Part shown: positions 51,853-61,115 of the stretch, in pieces
Layout: each line of letters begins with the position of its first letter
How positions within the stretch are numbered: the stretch's first letter is position 1
Source: Clostridia bacterium
GTDB lineage: Bacteria; Bacillota; Clostridia; Christensenellales; Christensenellaceae
Direction: 5' to 3'
Length of the DNA: 64,000 nucleotides
NCBI GenBank assembly: GCA_017439085.1
Contig: JAFRTU010000015.1
Location: 140,994-204,993, forward strand
The notes under the pieces: model-generated
What the model saw: the letters and a program-made list of their open reading frames with translations, nothing else
What the model was told of the DNA's origin: nothing
The model's database searches: none
Translations under genes and position numbers: made by a program

Positions 51853-53136
51853 TCATTCGGCTGAATACAGTTTCTGAAGTATCGCCTTTGAAGTCTCATC
51901 CTTAGAAGCATCATAGGGCGGGATCTTCATGGACTTTCCGATCATAAGGGTTGAAAGGAACAGCAGTATGGCAAGCACCATGGCTGAAGCTCCGATGATG
52001 AAGACCACCCTTATCCCGAAGGTATCTATCAGAAGTCCTGAGAAAAGGTTGAACACTATCGTTATGCCCGAGCATACGGCTCCGCAGAAGGTCTGGGCAG
52101 TGGCTGCGAGCTCAGGCGGCACGAGAGAGAAGATATATCTTCCGCTGGCCCCGAGCATGAGTCCGTTCACCATGCCGTGCATTATCTGGAAGATCACGAC
52201 CTGATAGGTCTGATTGCAGAATACATAGGCGATCTCTTCTATGGCAAGGCATATGGAGATGATGATTATCGTTCCCTTGTAGCCTACCTTGTTGATGATC
52301 TTCTGTGACAGGAACAGAAGAGGCACTTCTGCGACTGCCCTTATGGATCCCAGCACTCCTACGAACAGAGGAGACGTTCCGAAATCCTGAAGGAGCTGTG
52401 AGATGTAGCTCATGGAGAAGTATCCGGGTATATTGATCAGCATGTATACGAAGAAGAACGTAACGAAGTAATAGTTCTTTATGAGTCTTACCGGCTTCAG
52501 TTCCCTTAAGGAAAGAGCCTTTATCTGTCTCGGTGCAAGGCTGGTGTTGAGGTTCCTGTCCTTATATGACAATACGAGGATTATGCATGGGATGGCGAAA
52601 AGGGTCGAAGCATACCAGGAGTATCTTGTGTCCACTCCGAGCCTCGTGAACACGAGGTAGAATATGAATGCAGCTGCGGCGTAGCCGATGGAACCTGCAG
52701 ACCTGATCGGTCCGTAGTTGATCCTGTTTCCCATGTAGTCCGGGGTATTGACCTCGGTGATGACCCAGCTGTCAGTGATGGAGGAAACAGAGCCTCGAAA
52801 TGCTATCACGCAGAATATGAAGAAGATGGTTAGATAAGGATTACCTGTAAATGTGCCGGCGAGCAATGCAAAGAATCCTACGCCCATATAGAGTATGAGG
52901 AGGGTCTTTCTCTTGGAGCCGAGCTTGTCGGCGACCATTCCCCAGATCGGGAGGAATATGACGCTTCCGGCATTACTTGCCGCAAGACCGAAACCTATCT
53001 GAGAGTTCGTGAAGCCCTGATCGTTCATGAATACCACCATGAATGCCGCAGGGGCTATCATCGACCAGAAAAGTGCCTCCAGTGAAGAGAAGAACACGAA
53101 TCTGTAATCTGCTTTCATACGTCCTTTTCGAAACAT
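51853..53136 (-). CDS. MFS transporter
   Basis: 427-residue integral membrane protein with about 12 predicted helices. It resembles the LacY/NupG-like (MFS_1_like) group: GMVADKLGSKRKTLL is the loop 2-3 motif (G-x3-D-x2-G-x-K-R). Substrate unknown; sugars or nucleosides are typical for the group. The start may be the ATG at 53136 or the ATG at 53118, which has AAAGGA close by. It is a single-gene unit. Confidence 0.85.
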   Translation of the reverse strand: MFRKGRMKADYRFVFFSSLEALFWSMIAPAAFMVVFMNDQGFTNSQIGFGLAASNAGSVIFLPIWGMVADKLGSKRKTLLILYMGVGFFALLAGTFTGNPYLTIFFIFCVIAFRGSVSSITDSWVITEVNTPDYMGNRINYGPIRSAGSIGYAAAAFIFYLVFTRLGVDTRYSWYASTLFAIPCIILVLSYKDRNLNTSLAPRQIKALSLRELKPVRLIKNYYFVTFFFVYMLINIPGYFSMSYISQLLQDFGTSPLFVGVLGSIRAVAEVPLLFLSQKIINKVGYKGTIIIISICLAIEEIAYVFCNQTYQVVIFQIMHGMVNGLMLGASGRYIFSLVPPELAATAQTFCGAVCSGITIVFNLFSGLLIDTFGIRVVFIIGASAMVLAILLFLSTLMIGKSMKIPPYDASKDETSKAILQKLYSAE

Positions 53137-53326
53137 CTAGTCATTCCAGCTTCCTTCTTTATTTCTATTTTTTATATAAACGAAAGGGAATTGACGTAAA
53201 CAGCGCAGGGCCAATAAAGATACCGCCAAAAAACGGAAACCGGCGGATAGAGCCGATATTTAAAACAGCCCCTTCTTATGATAAAATCAAAGAGCATTGA
53301 GATATCAATTGATTAGGAGAATTACT

Positions 53327-54829
53327 ATGGAACTGATGAAATTGCGCAATGAGAGCGATATAAGAGGAATCGCCAGCGAAGGCATAGAGGGACAGCATGT
53401 CAACCTGACCGACGAGGCAGTGTACGAGCTTTCCTGCGGCTTCTTCAAGTGGCTTTCCCAGAGACTCGGCAAGAAGGATCTCAGGGTAGGCATCGGAAGA
53501 GACTCAAGGATCTCGGGACCTCATATACTTGAGGTCGTCGAGAATGCCGCAAAAGATATGGGAGTAAAGCTGTACAACACAGGACTCGCATCTACGCCGG
53601 CCATGTTCATGTCCACGATCACCGAAGGATTCGATTATGACGGATCCATAATGGTTACCGCAAGCCATCTTCCCTTCAACAGGAACGGACTCAAGTTCTT
53701 CGTGAAGGAAGGCGGACTTGAGGCTTCTGACATCAAGGAAGTTATCAAGATCGCTGAAGAGGGAGAATTTGAAAAGACCTTCGACGGTTCCGTCGAGAAT
53801 ATCGATTTCATGACCGTATATGCGGATATCCTGAAGGACAAGATCAGAAAGGGAACGGGAAAAGAATTCCCGCTCGAAGGACTGAAGATAGTCGTTGACG
53901 CAGGAAACGGAGCGGGCGGATTCTATGCGGAAGACGTGCTCAAGCCACTCGGTGCCGATACGACCGGAAGCCAGTTCCTCGATCCTGACGGAATGTTCCC
54001 GAACCATATACCGAACCCTGAAGACAAGGCGGCAGGAGAATCCATCTCCAAGGCTGTCGTGAACGCAAAGGCGGACCTCGGAGTCATATTCGATACCGAC
54101 GTCGACAGAGGCGGATGCGTCGATCCTCACGGAAAGGTCATTAACAGGAACAGGCTCATAGCCCTCATAGGAAAGATACTCCTCATAGAGCATCCCGGAA
54201 CCACTATAGTCACGGACTCAACGACATCGAGCGGACTTGCGAAGTTCCTCACAGCCAACGGGGGAGTTCATCACCGTTTCAAGAGAGGATACAAGAACGT
54301 CATCAACGAAGGCATCAGACTGAATAACGAAGGCCATGACTGCCAGATCGGAATAGAGACCTCAGGCCACGCTGCAATGAAGGAGAACTATTTCCTGGAT
54401 GACGGCGCATATCTCGTGACCAAGATCATAATCACCATGGCCAATATGAGAGCTGAAGGAAAGGATATGTTCGACCTCATAGCTTCCCTTGAGGAGCCTC
54501 AGGAGGCAGAAGAATTCCGTCTCAACATAAAGGAAGAGGATTTCAAGAGCTACGGAACAAAGGTCATAGAAGAGATCAAGAGGATCGCAGAAGAAGATCC
54601 TGTGTTCGAACCGGCAAAGGACAACTACGAGGGAATAAGGGTATCCCTTGACAAGGACAACGGAAACGGATGGTTCCTGGTCAGGATGTCCCTGCATGAT
54701 CCGCTGCTTCCGATAAACGTGGAGAGCGACAGCGTCGGCGGAGTAAGGATAATAACCGAAAAACTCTACAGCATATTGAAGGACTTCAACCTCGATATGG
54801 GACCGATGGAGAGATACCTTGGAAAATAA
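53327..54829 (+). CDS. Phosphoglucomutase/phosphomannomutase family protein
   Basis: Phosphohexomutase moving phosphate between C1 and C6 of hexoses, feeding nucleotide-sugar and envelope synthesis. 500 residues from ATG 53327 (AGGAGA 6 bases upstream; the TTG at 53297 has none). Active-site serine loop VTASHLPFNRNG (the usual TASHNP is TASHLP), Mg loop DTDVDRGG, sugar-specificity loop GIETSGHAAM, and a C-terminal phosphate-binding domain. The next gene starts inside its 3' end. Confidence 0.9.
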   Translation: MELMKLRNESDIRGIASEGIEGQHVNLTDEAVYELSCGFFKWLSQRLGKKDLRVGIGRDSRISGPHILEVVENAAKDMGVKLYNTGLASTPAMFMSTITEGFDYDGSIMVTASHLPFNRNGLKFFVKEGGLEASDIKEVIKIAEEGEFEKTFDGSVENIDFMTVYADILKDKIRKGTGKEFPLEGLKIVVDAGNGAGGFYAEDVLKPLGADTTGSQFLDPDGMFPNHIPNPEDKAAGESISKAVVNAKADLGVIFDTDVDRGGCVDPHGKVINRNRLIALIGKILLIEHPGTTIVTDSTTSSGLAKFLTANGGVHHRFKRGYKNVINEGIRLNNEGHDCQIGIETSGHAAMKENYFLDDGAYLVTKIIITMANMRAEGKDMFDLIASLEEPQEAEEFRLNIKEEDFKSYGTKVIEEIKRIAEEDPVFEPAKDNYEGIRVSLDKDNGNGWFLVRMSLHDPLLPINVESDSVGGVRIITEKLYSILKDFNLDMGPMERYLGK

Positions 54830-55259
54830 CGATCAGAACAAAAAAGAAAACGTGATGATAGGGGACGAAGACATCGAGGTGAAGGAGGCGGAGCAGAAGA
54901 GCTTTACTTCTTCATTAAAGGAAGTCTTCGGAAAGATCGCAGGAGGAGTCAACAAGACACTTCAGAAGGCAGGAGATACCTTTGAGGCCAACCGTGTGAG
55001 AGCGGAGATAAAGGAACTGGACTTGAAGATATCGGATGCATACAGACAGATCGGTGAATCCGTCTACAGAAGCGCGGAGGCATCCATTTCCCGGGATTCT
55101 TTCGAAAAGGAGATATCTCTGATAGAACAGTATTATTCCCAGCAGAAGGAGCTTCTGTTAAAGGAGATGATACTGATGGGAAAGGATGCAAAGGCACCTT
55201 CCGGAGAACCAAAGACTCCCGAGCTTCCGGACGAACCGGAGGAAGAAAAAAACGAGTGA
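54819..55259 (+). CDS. Helical protein of unknown function downstream of the mutase
   Basis: 146 residues, charged and mostly helical: SSLKEVFGKIAGGVNKTLQKAGDTFEANRVRAEIKELDLKIS suggests an amphipathic coiled coil, and the C-terminus is Pro/Glu-rich. No Cys or membrane segment. Start is TTG 54819 with GGAGAG 5 bases upstream, overlapping the mutase stop by 11 bases; the ATG at 54855 lacks an SD. Function unknown; co-translated with the mutase. Confidence 0.65.
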   Translation: MENNDQNKKENVMIGDEDIEVKEAEQKSFTSSLKEVFGKIAGGVNKTLQKAGDTFEANRVRAEIKELDLKISDAYRQIGESVYRSAEASISRDSFEKEISLIEQYYSQQKELLLKEMILMGKDAKAPSGEPKTPELPDEPEEEKNE

Positions 55260-55266
55260 GCTCCTA

Positions 55267-55295
55267 TTGACACGATATTGACCGTATGCTAATAT
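55267..55295 (+). promoter_or_regulatory. Promoter of the infC-rpmI-rplT operon
   Basis: TTGACA (55267-55272), 17-bp spacer, TAATAT (55290-55295). Confidence 0.85.
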
Positions 55296-55301
55296 ATCTG
55301 C

Positions 55302-55397
55302 TGTTGAAGAAGAAACACCTGTTTCTCACCTGCAGACTTTCGTGTTGGCATGGTTATGAAAAGCTTTTTAAGCACGGGTGTTTCCCGTGCTTTTTTG
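55302..55397 (+). ncRNA. Probable L20-type ribosomal leader of infC
   Basis: A roughly 95-base leader between the promoter and a strong terminator hairpin (55370-55378 with 55384-55392, then T6), placed before infC. It contains a hairpin GAAAC-ACCT-GTTTC near 55311. Position and architecture fit the Firmicute L20 leader, where L20 binding promotes termination. I have not matched the consensus base by base. Confidence 0.65.
55370..55397 (+). terminator. Regulated terminator in the infC leader
   Basis: A 9-bp perfect stem, TGTTT loop, six Ts, 44 bases before the infC start. Confidence 0.85.
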
Positions 55398-55440
55398 TTT
55401 ATATTATACGAAAGGCCGTGTAAGGCGGGAGGGTACAGCA

Positions 55441-55947
55441 ATAGCAAACGAATTATTGATCAATTCTGAGATCAGAGCAAAGGAAGTCAGACTTATCGGT
55501 CAGGACGGAAAGCAGATCGGGATCGTATCACTTGAAGAGGCGATGAGACATGCCGAGGAGGCAGACCTCGATCTCGTGAATATCTCCCCAAAGGCAGAAC
55601 CGCCCGTGTGCAGGATAATGGACTATGGAAAATACCGCTTTGAACAGGAAAAGAAGCTGAAGGAGCAGAAGAAGAATCAGAAGACCATAGAGTTGAAGGA
55701 GATGAGGCTCTCTGCCACGATAGATGATCATGACCTGGAGACAAAAGCGAAGAACGTCCAGAAGTTCCTGAACGGAGGAGATAAGGTCAAGATTTCCATC
55801 AGATTCAGAGGCAGACAGCTTGCACATACCGAGACCGGTCTGAATGTAATGAATAGATTTGTAGAATTGCTAGACAACGTAGTGGTTGAAAAATCTGCGA
55901 ATATGGAAGGGCGCAATATGTTTATGGTGCTCGCTCCAAAGAATTAA
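55441..55947 (+). CDS. infC: Translation initiation factor IF-3, apparent AUA start
   Basis: IF-3 checks start codons and keeps 30S subunits free. The protein reads (M)ANELLINSEIRAKEVRLIGQDG, with the signature VNISPKAEPPVCRIMDYGKYRFEQ region and C-terminal KISIRFRGRQLAHTETG. No ATG, GTG or TTG is well placed: the GTG at 55378 is inside the terminator hairpin and TTG 55456 is 22 bases from the SD. A perfect GGGAGGG (55427-55433) stands 7 bases before an ATA at 55441. infC in other bacteria uses AUU-type rare starts for self-regulation, which supports AUA here. Product 168 residues. Confidence 0.93.
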   Translation: MANELLINSEIRAKEVRLIGQDGKQIGIVSLEEAMRHAEEADLDLVNISPKAEPPVCRIMDYGKYRFEQEKKLKEQKKNQKTIELKEMRLSATIDDHDLETKAKNVQKFLNGGDKVKISIRFRGRQLAHTETGLNVMNRFVELLDNVVVEKSANMEGRNMFMVLAPKN

Positions 55948-55965
55948 AAAGGGAGGGCTTAGATA

Positions 55966-56163
55966 ATGCCAAAGATCAAGACACACAGAGGCGCAGCAAA
56001 AAGATTCAAGGTTGCAAAAAGCGGACGCATCAAGCATCAGCTGACAAACAAACGCCACATCCTCACGAAGAAGACTTCCAAGAGGAAGAGACAGTTAAGA
56101 GCAACTGCTTATCTCACAGGAACATCCGAGAAGAATATGAAAGAACTTCTTCCATATAGCTGA
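55966..56163 (+). CDS. rpmI: 50S ribosomal protein L35
   Basis: 65-residue, very basic protein: [43 protein letters not shown]. Middle gene of infC-rpmI-rplT. Confidence 0.97.
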   Translation: MPKIKTHRGAAKRFKVAKSGRIKHQLTNKRHILTKKTSKRKRQLRATAYLTGTSEKNMKELLPYS

Positions 56164-56187
56164 TTCTAAAACAGGAGGAATATTTAA

Positions 56188-56544
56188 ATGGCAAGAGTAA
56201 AAAAGGGTCTGAATTCCCATAAGAGACGTAAAAAGACATTAAAACTGGCTAGAGGATTCTATGGTGCCGCTTCCCGTCATTACAGAGTCGCTAAAACAGA
56301 GGTCATGCGTGCAAACAGATTTGCATTCGTAGGCCGCAAGCAGAAGAAGAGAGATTATCGTAAGCTCTGGATAGCACGTATCAACGCCGCTGCACGTTTG
56401 AACGGCATCAGCTATTCACACCTTATCAACGGACTCAAGAAGGCTGAGATCGAAGTCAACAGAAAGATCCTGGCTGACCTGGCCGTTAACGATCCGCAGG
56501 CTTTCGCAAAGCTCGTAGAGGCTGCAAAGGAAAAGCTTGCCTGA
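56188..56544 (+). CDS. rplT: 50S ribosomal protein L20
   Basis: 118-residue protein: [55 protein letters not shown]. It assembles early on 23S rRNA and is the likely repressor of its own operon through the leader at 55302-55397. SD AGGAGG precedes it. Confidence 0.98.
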   Translation: MARVKKGLNSHKRRKKTLKLARGFYGAASRHYRVAKTEVMRANRFAFVGRKQKKRDYRKLWIARINAAARLNGISYSHLINGLKKAEIEVNRKILADLAVNDPQAFAKLVEAAKEKLA

Positions 56545-56558
56545 ACATATCTGAATCG

Positions 56559-56585
56559 AAAAGCAACGGGCGACCGTTGCTTTTT
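56559..56585 (+). terminator. Terminator after rplT
   Basis: An 11-bp stem (56559-56569 with 56574-56584), GCGA loop, then Ts. It also forms the start of the methyltransferase leader. Confidence 0.85.
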
Positions 56586-56599
56586 CAAAGGATAAAGAC

Positions 56600-57358
56600 A
56601 TGATCATCAGTCCGAAGAACGAATACCTTAAGGAAGTAAGAAAGCTCCATATGGCTAAGTACAGGAAAGAGTCGGGAAGATTCACCGTCTCCGGCTTCAA
56701 GTGCGTTCACGAAGCACTCCTGTACGGAAACGTGGAATCGGTCATCTATACTGCCGACATGAGGGAATTTGCAGAGAGGGAAGCGGATTCCCAGAGCATC
56801 AGGAAGATAGAGGTATCGCCACAGGTCATGGAGACCCTTGACGAGGCAAGATCCCCCCAGGGGATAATAGCAGTGGCTTCACTGAAAGAACTCGAGATAC
56901 CCGGGGATTCCGTACTTCTGATTGCCCTCGATGACATATCGGATCCCGTGAACCTGGGTGCGATAATAAGGACTGCGGACGCCGTAGGAGCAGACGGAGT
57001 CTTACTCTCAAGGAACACGTCCGATCCCACTTCCCCAAGGGCCGTAAGGTCCTCCATGGGAAGCATATTCCATATACCGGTAATAAGGACGGATGATTTA
57101 AGGGAGGAACTCATATCTCTACATGGCAGTGGCTTCTCCGTAACGGGAACGTCCCTTGAAGGAAGCGAGGAGATCACTGTCCCCGAAAAGACCGTGCTCG
57201 TGATAGGGAACGAGGCTCACGGAATGAGCGATGAAATGCTTTCCGTCTGCGACACGAAGGTCAGGATACCGATGTACGGAAAGGCTGAGAGCCTGAACGC
57301 CTCAGTGGCAGCAGGGATACTCATGTATATGATAAAGGGTTTCATTAACGGCCGCTGA
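56600..57358 (+). CDS. SpoU/TrmH-family RNA 2'-O-methyltransferase
   Basis: 252-residue knotted methyltransferase. An N-terminal substrate-binding domain (RKESGRFTVSGFKCVHEALLYG) precedes the SPOUT domain with the three family motifs: LDDISDPVNLGAIIRTADAVGADG (Val where Gly is usual in DPGN), VIGNEAHGMS, and IPMYGKAESLNASVAAGILMY. Members methylate rRNA (RlmB-like) or tRNA; the target is not assignable. Weak SD AAAGGAT. It follows rplT, a frequent arrangement in Clostridia ahead of pheST. Confidence 0.9.
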   Translation: MIISPKNEYLKEVRKLHMAKYRKESGRFTVSGFKCVHEALLYGNVESVIYTADMREFAEREADSQSIRKIEVSPQVMETLDEARSPQGIIAVASLKELEIPGDSVLLIALDDISDPVNLGAIIRTADAVGADGVLLSRNTSDPTSPRAVRSSMGSIFHIPVIRTDDLREELISLHGSGFSVTGTSLEGSEEITVPEKTVLVIGNEAHGMSDEMLSVCDTKVRIPMYGKAESLNASVAAGILMYMIKGFINGR

Positions 57359-57376
57359 ACGACAGGGCCTTTTTTG

Positions 57377-57405
57377 TTGAACTTTGTTTTTCATTGTGAT
57401 AAGAT
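57377..57405 (+). promoter_or_regulatory. Promoter of the Phe T-box operon
   Basis: TTGAAC (57377-57382), 17-bp spacer, TAAGAT (57400-57405), preceded by TGA, an extended -10. Confidence 0.7.
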
Positions 57406-57409
57406 ACAT

Positions 57410-57652
57410 TCAATTGCTTTGACGGAGCATAGTAGGACGTTTGGACCCGAAAGAAGAGATCCGCTCGTAACGCTGAAAGAGAGGACGGGAGAACGCTCTG
57501 AAATTTCACTTCCGAGCAGGGAGGACTGAACAGAAGTAGGCTTCCCCGGCAGACAAGCCGTTACAGATCAGAATGAGATCATGCGTATGCATGAAAATCA
57601 GGTGGTACCGTGAAATCCTAAGTTTCGCCCTGTGTGGACGAAACTTTTTTTA
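57410..57652 (+). ncRNA. Phe-specific T-box riboswitch
   Basis: Leader RNA sensing uncharged tRNA-Phe. Stem I begins near 57420 with the AGTA bulge motif (57430). The specifier codon UUC lies at 57505-57507, followed by a purine. The conserved T-box AATCAGGTGGTACCGTG region lies at 57594-57612 and pairs with the tRNA CCA end via GGTGG. A terminator follows: stem AAGTTTCG (57620-57627) with CGAAACTT (57639-57646) and T tail. Uncharged tRNA-Phe would favour the antiterminator and turn on pheS-pheT and the two genes after them. Confidence 0.93.
57620..57652 (+). terminator. Regulated terminator of the T-box leader
   Basis: An 8-bp stem, 11-base loop and a run of seven Ts, directly downstream of the T-box sequence. 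Confidence 0.85.
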
Positions 57653-57678
57653 TTTTCTGATAGATACAGGAGGAAAAT

Positions 57679-58701
57679 ATGACAGAATCTTTCGACAAGA
57701 TCATAGCTGAGATCAGAGAAGCTCTCAATATCTCCGAGAGCGAGGAGGCTCTCAGAGAACTAAGGGCCCGTTATCTTGGCAAGAAGGGAACTATCTCAGG
57801 CCTCATGAAGAACATGAGGGACATTCCGAACGAGGAAAAGCCGAAGTTCGGAAGCCTTGTGAACCAGTTAAGGCAGGATGCTGAGGATGCATTCCAGAAG
57901 AAGAGCGCGGAATTAAGGGAGAAGGCCCTTGAGCAGAGACTCAAGAGAGAGAAGATAGACGTCACTCTTGACAGGAACAGCGACAGGCTCGGAGCCATGC
58001 ATCCCCTCAACCAGGTGTACTACGAAGTCAGGGACATATTCCGCAAGATGGGATTCGAAGTAGTGGACGGACCTGAGATCGAGCTTGAAAAATACAATTT
58101 CGAGATGCTGAACATCCCTAAGGATCATCCGGCAAGGGACATGCAGGATACCTTCTATGTATCCGATCAGATAGTGGTGAGGACACAGACTTCACCCGTT
58201 CAGGTAAGGACGATGCTGAAGCACAAGCCCCCGATCAGGATCATAAGCCCGGGAAGAGTGTACAGGAATGACGACGTGGACGCCACACATTCCCCGGTAT
58301 TCAATCAGATAGAAGGACTCTATATCGACAAGGGAGTCACCTTCGCGGATCTGAAGGGAGTACTGAACGAGTTCCTGAGAAAACTCTATGGACAGGCAAC
58401 GGTCACTAAGTTCAGACCGGGATTCTTCCCGTTCACCGAGCCGTCCGCCGAGGTCGATGCGACCTGCACGATATGCGGAGGAAAGGGATGCCCTGCATGC
58501 AAGGGGGCGGGAATGATAGAGGTCCTCGGATGCGGAATGGTGAACCCCAAGGTCATAGAGGACTGCGGTCTCGATCCCGAGGTCTATTCGGGATATGCTT
58601 TCGGCCTCGGACTCGACAGGATAACGAATATAAAGTACGGAATAACGGATATAAGGCTCCTCTATGAGAACGATGTCCGCTTCCTGAAGCAGTTCATTTA
58701 A
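57679..58701 (+). CDS. pheS: Phenylalanyl-tRNA synthetase alpha subunit
   Basis: Catalytic class II subunit. 340 residues: an N-terminal coiled coil for tRNA (about 1-90), motif 1, motif 2 (YRNDDVDATHSPVFNQIEG), a four-Cys CTICGGKGCPACKG insertion (about 263-276) seen in Firmicute PheS, and motif 3 YAFGLGLDRI. SD AGGAGG before the ATG. First gene after the Phe T-box. Confidence 0.97.
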   Translation: MTESFDKIIAEIREALNISESEEALRELRARYLGKKGTISGLMKNMRDIPNEEKPKFGSLVNQLRQDAEDAFQKKSAELREKALEQRLKREKIDVTLDRNSDRLGAMHPLNQVYYEVRDIFRKMGFEVVDGPEIELEKYNFEMLNIPKDHPARDMQDTFYVSDQIVVRTQTSPVQVRTMLKHKPPIRIISPGRVYRNDDVDATHSPVFNQIEGLYIDKGVTFADLKGVLNEFLRKLYGQATVTKFRPGFFPFTEPSAEVDATCTICGGKGCPACKGAGMIEVLGCGMVNPKVIEDCGLDPEVYSGYAFGLGLDRITNIKYGITDIRLLYENDVRFLKQFI

Positions 58702-58713
58702 GGAGGAGATATC

Positions 58714-61113
58714 ATGAAAGTACCATATCGCTGGCTGAATGATTATGTAAAGATAGACAGGGAACTTGATGAAGTCGTGGATGCACTCATCATGACGGGA
58801 AATGCTGTGGAGAACGTCTTCCCTCCAAGAGAGGATGCCCTTAACATCCGTGTCGGAAGGATACTTAAGATCGAGAAGCATCCGGATGCCGACAAGCTTC
58901 TGGTCTGTCAGATAGATACCGGAGAAGATGGACCGGTCCAGATAGTGACGGGAGCCGACAACGTGTTTGAAGGGGCTCTTGTGCCCGTGGCACTTCATAA
59001 TTCTCATCTTCCGAACGGAGTCCATATCAAGAAGGGAAAACTCAGGGGAGTGGAGTCAAACGGAATGCTCTGCTCAGGAGAAGAACTCTGCCTCAAGGAA
59101 TCGGATTACCCGGGAGCTGAGGTATACGGGATCCTTATCCTGAAGGAAGAGGACGCATACGTCGGAGAGGATATAAGGGAAGTATTCATGTGGGACGATA
59201 CCGTACTCGAATTCGAGGTCGGGGCCAACAGAAGCGACTGTCTTTCCGTACTCGGCACTGCAAGGGAGACGGCAGCCTCTCTTAAGACGGCTTTCACCCT
59301 TCCTTCGACAGAATACCTGCATGACGATGACGACATCTGCAACCATTACAGGGTGGACGTTTTAGACACGGATCTCTGTCCGAGATACATGGCGAGGATG
59401 ATAAAGAACGTAAAGATAGAGAGATCGCCTAAATGGATGAGACAGAGACTCACTGCAGCAGGAATAAGACCTATAAACAACATAGTGGACATCACAAACT
59501 TCGTCATGCTGGAATACGGACAGCCGATGCATGCATTTGACGGAAGAAGGATAGCCGGGGATCACATCATAGTCAGAAGGGCAGAAGAAGGCGAGACCAT
59601 CAGGACCCTGGACGGAAAGGATCACCCGCTCAGCAGCAATAACCTCCTCATATGCGACGAGTCCGGTCCGATAGGCATTGCCGGTGTCATGGGAGGAGAG
59701 AACTCTGAGATAGAAGAGGATACCGACACCGTAGTCTTCGAGGCGGCTAAGTTCTCATACGGAAACATCAGGAAGACCTCAAGAGAACTCGGAATGGCCA
59801 CTGAGTCCTCCATGAGATTCTCAAAGGGACTCGATGCTACCATCTGCGAGCAGGCCATCAACAGGGCATGCGAGCTCGTATGCGAGCTTGGAGCCGGGGA
59901 AGTGGTCGGCGGAACGATAGACATCCTTAGCGAGGATCTTTCTCCGAAAAAGATAGAGACAACAGCAGCATATATAAACGGAAGGCTGGGAACAGAGCTT
60001 TCGGCTGAAGAGATGGCGTCCTGCCTTGAGAGGGTATTCATAAGGACCGAGATAAGGGACGATACCCTTGTCTGCGAGATACCGCGCTACAGGATCGACA
60101 TGGAAGGAAAGGCTGACATCTCTGAAGAGGTGGCCAGGATCTACGGGTACAACAATATCCCTGAGACCCTCGGAAACGTCCACTTCATGACAGATGAGAT
60201 GCCCGACCCGGATAAGATGAAGAGCCAGATCAGAGACTATCTTACTCTCCATGGCTATTTCGAATGCGTCACATATTCCTTCATGGGAATGCAGGACCTC
60301 GACAGGATCGGCATAGATGAGGATCACCCGCTCAGGAAAGCAGTGAGGATCATCAATCCGCTCGGAGACGACAGAGCCTTCATGAGGACCACGATGCTCC
60401 CGTCGATGCTGGACACGGTAGCACTGAATCTGAACAGGAAGAACGATGAACTTTCCCTTTTCGAAATAGGAAGGACGTTCATGCCGGAAACAGTCCCGGT
60501 CACAGATACTCTTCCCGTTGAGCATAACGTACTCATCCTTGCAAAGAGCGAGAAGGCAGGAGATTTCTACTCTCTCAAGAACGATGTGGAGAACGTACTG
60601 TTCGCCATCTCGGGAGAATTTCCGAGATTCGCTTCCGGCGGAGCAGCTTGCTGGCATCCGGGAAGGAAGGCAGTGATCTACATAGGCGGAAGACCGGTGG
60701 GAGAGATGGGAGAGCTCCATCCGAAGATAGCAGGAAATTACGATATACAGAAGAGGATAACTCTTGCACTCATAGAACTTGACGGAATGGAAGTTTACGA
60801 GAGGAACTTCAAATATGCTCCTATCGCAAGGTTCCCTGCAGTGGAAAGAGATATAGCAGTGATAGTCGGGGAGGATACGGAAGCAGGTTCCGTAAAGGAC
60901 TGCATCGAAGGCAACGGAGGAAAGTATCTCGAGTCCTGTGAACTGTTCGACGTGTTCCGTTCCGAGAGCCTCGGAGAGGGAAAGAAGTCCCTTGCATTTT
61001 CGCTTAAGTTCAGGTCTCCTAGCGAGACCCTTACAGACGCCATAGTCCAGGAGAGGATGGATAACATAATCCGTAAGCTCAGCGAGGACCTTGGCGCAGA
61101 ATTGAGGAGCTGA
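58714..61113 (+). CDS. pheT: Phenylalanyl-tRNA synthetase beta subunit
   Basis: 799 residues, forming the (alpha-beta)2 synthetase with PheS. Domains in order: B1 (MKVPYRWLNDYVKID), EMAP-like tRNA-binding OB fold (about 40-150), B3/B4 editing domain (FEVGANRSDCLS, TNFVMLEYGQPMHAFD), B5 (SAEEMASCLERVF), the catalytic-like domain, and a C-terminal ferredoxin-like anticodon-binding domain (FAPIARFPAVERDIAVIV type, near 690-799). SD AGGAGG. The ACT gene begins 2 bases after its stop. Confidence 0.97.
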   Translation: MKVPYRWLNDYVKIDRELDEVVDALIMTGNAVENVFPPREDALNIRVGRILKIEKHPDADKLLVCQIDTGEDGPVQIVTGADNVFEGALVPVALHNSHLPNGVHIKKGKLRGVESNGMLCSGEELCLKESDYPGAEVYGILILKEEDAYVGEDIREVFMWDDTVLEFEVGANRSDCLSVLGTARETAASLKTAFTLPSTEYLHDDDDICNHYRVDVLDTDLCPRYMARMIKNVKIERSPKWMRQRLTAAGIRPINNIVDITNFVMLEYGQPMHAFDGRRIAGDHIIVRRAEEGETIRTLDGKDHPLSSNNLLICDESGPIGIAGVMGGENSEIEEDTDTVVFEAAKFSYGNIRKTSRELGMATESSMRFSKGLDATICEQAINRACELVCELGAGEVVGGTIDILSEDLSPKKIETTAAYINGRLGTELSAEEMASCLERVFIRTEIRDDTLVCEIPRYRIDMEGKADISEEVARIYGYNNIPETLGNVHFMTDEMPDPDKMKSQIRDYLTLHGYFECVTYSFMGMQDLDRIGIDEDHPLRKAVRIINPLGDDRAFMRTTMLPSMLDTVALNLNRKNDELSLFEIGRTFMPETVPVTDTLPVEHNVLILAKSEKAGDFYSLKNDVENVLFAISGEFPRFASGGAACWHPGRKAVIYIGGRPVGEMGELHPKIAGNYDIQKRITLALIELDGMEVYERNFKYAPIARFPAVERDIAVIVGEDTEAGSVKDCIEGNGGKYLESCELFDVFRSESLGEGKKSLAFSLKFRSPSETLTDAIVQERMDNIIRKLSEDLGAELRS

Positions 61114-61115
61114 CA

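Noticed and set aside
55378..55440. Extended infC N-terminus from GTG 55378
   Set aside because: This codon lies in the leader terminator and the added residues are unlike any IF-3.
57351..57376. Terminator after the rRNA methyltransferase gene (GGCC...GGCC then T6)
   Set aside because: The stem is only 4 bp with a long loop, too weak to list as a feature.
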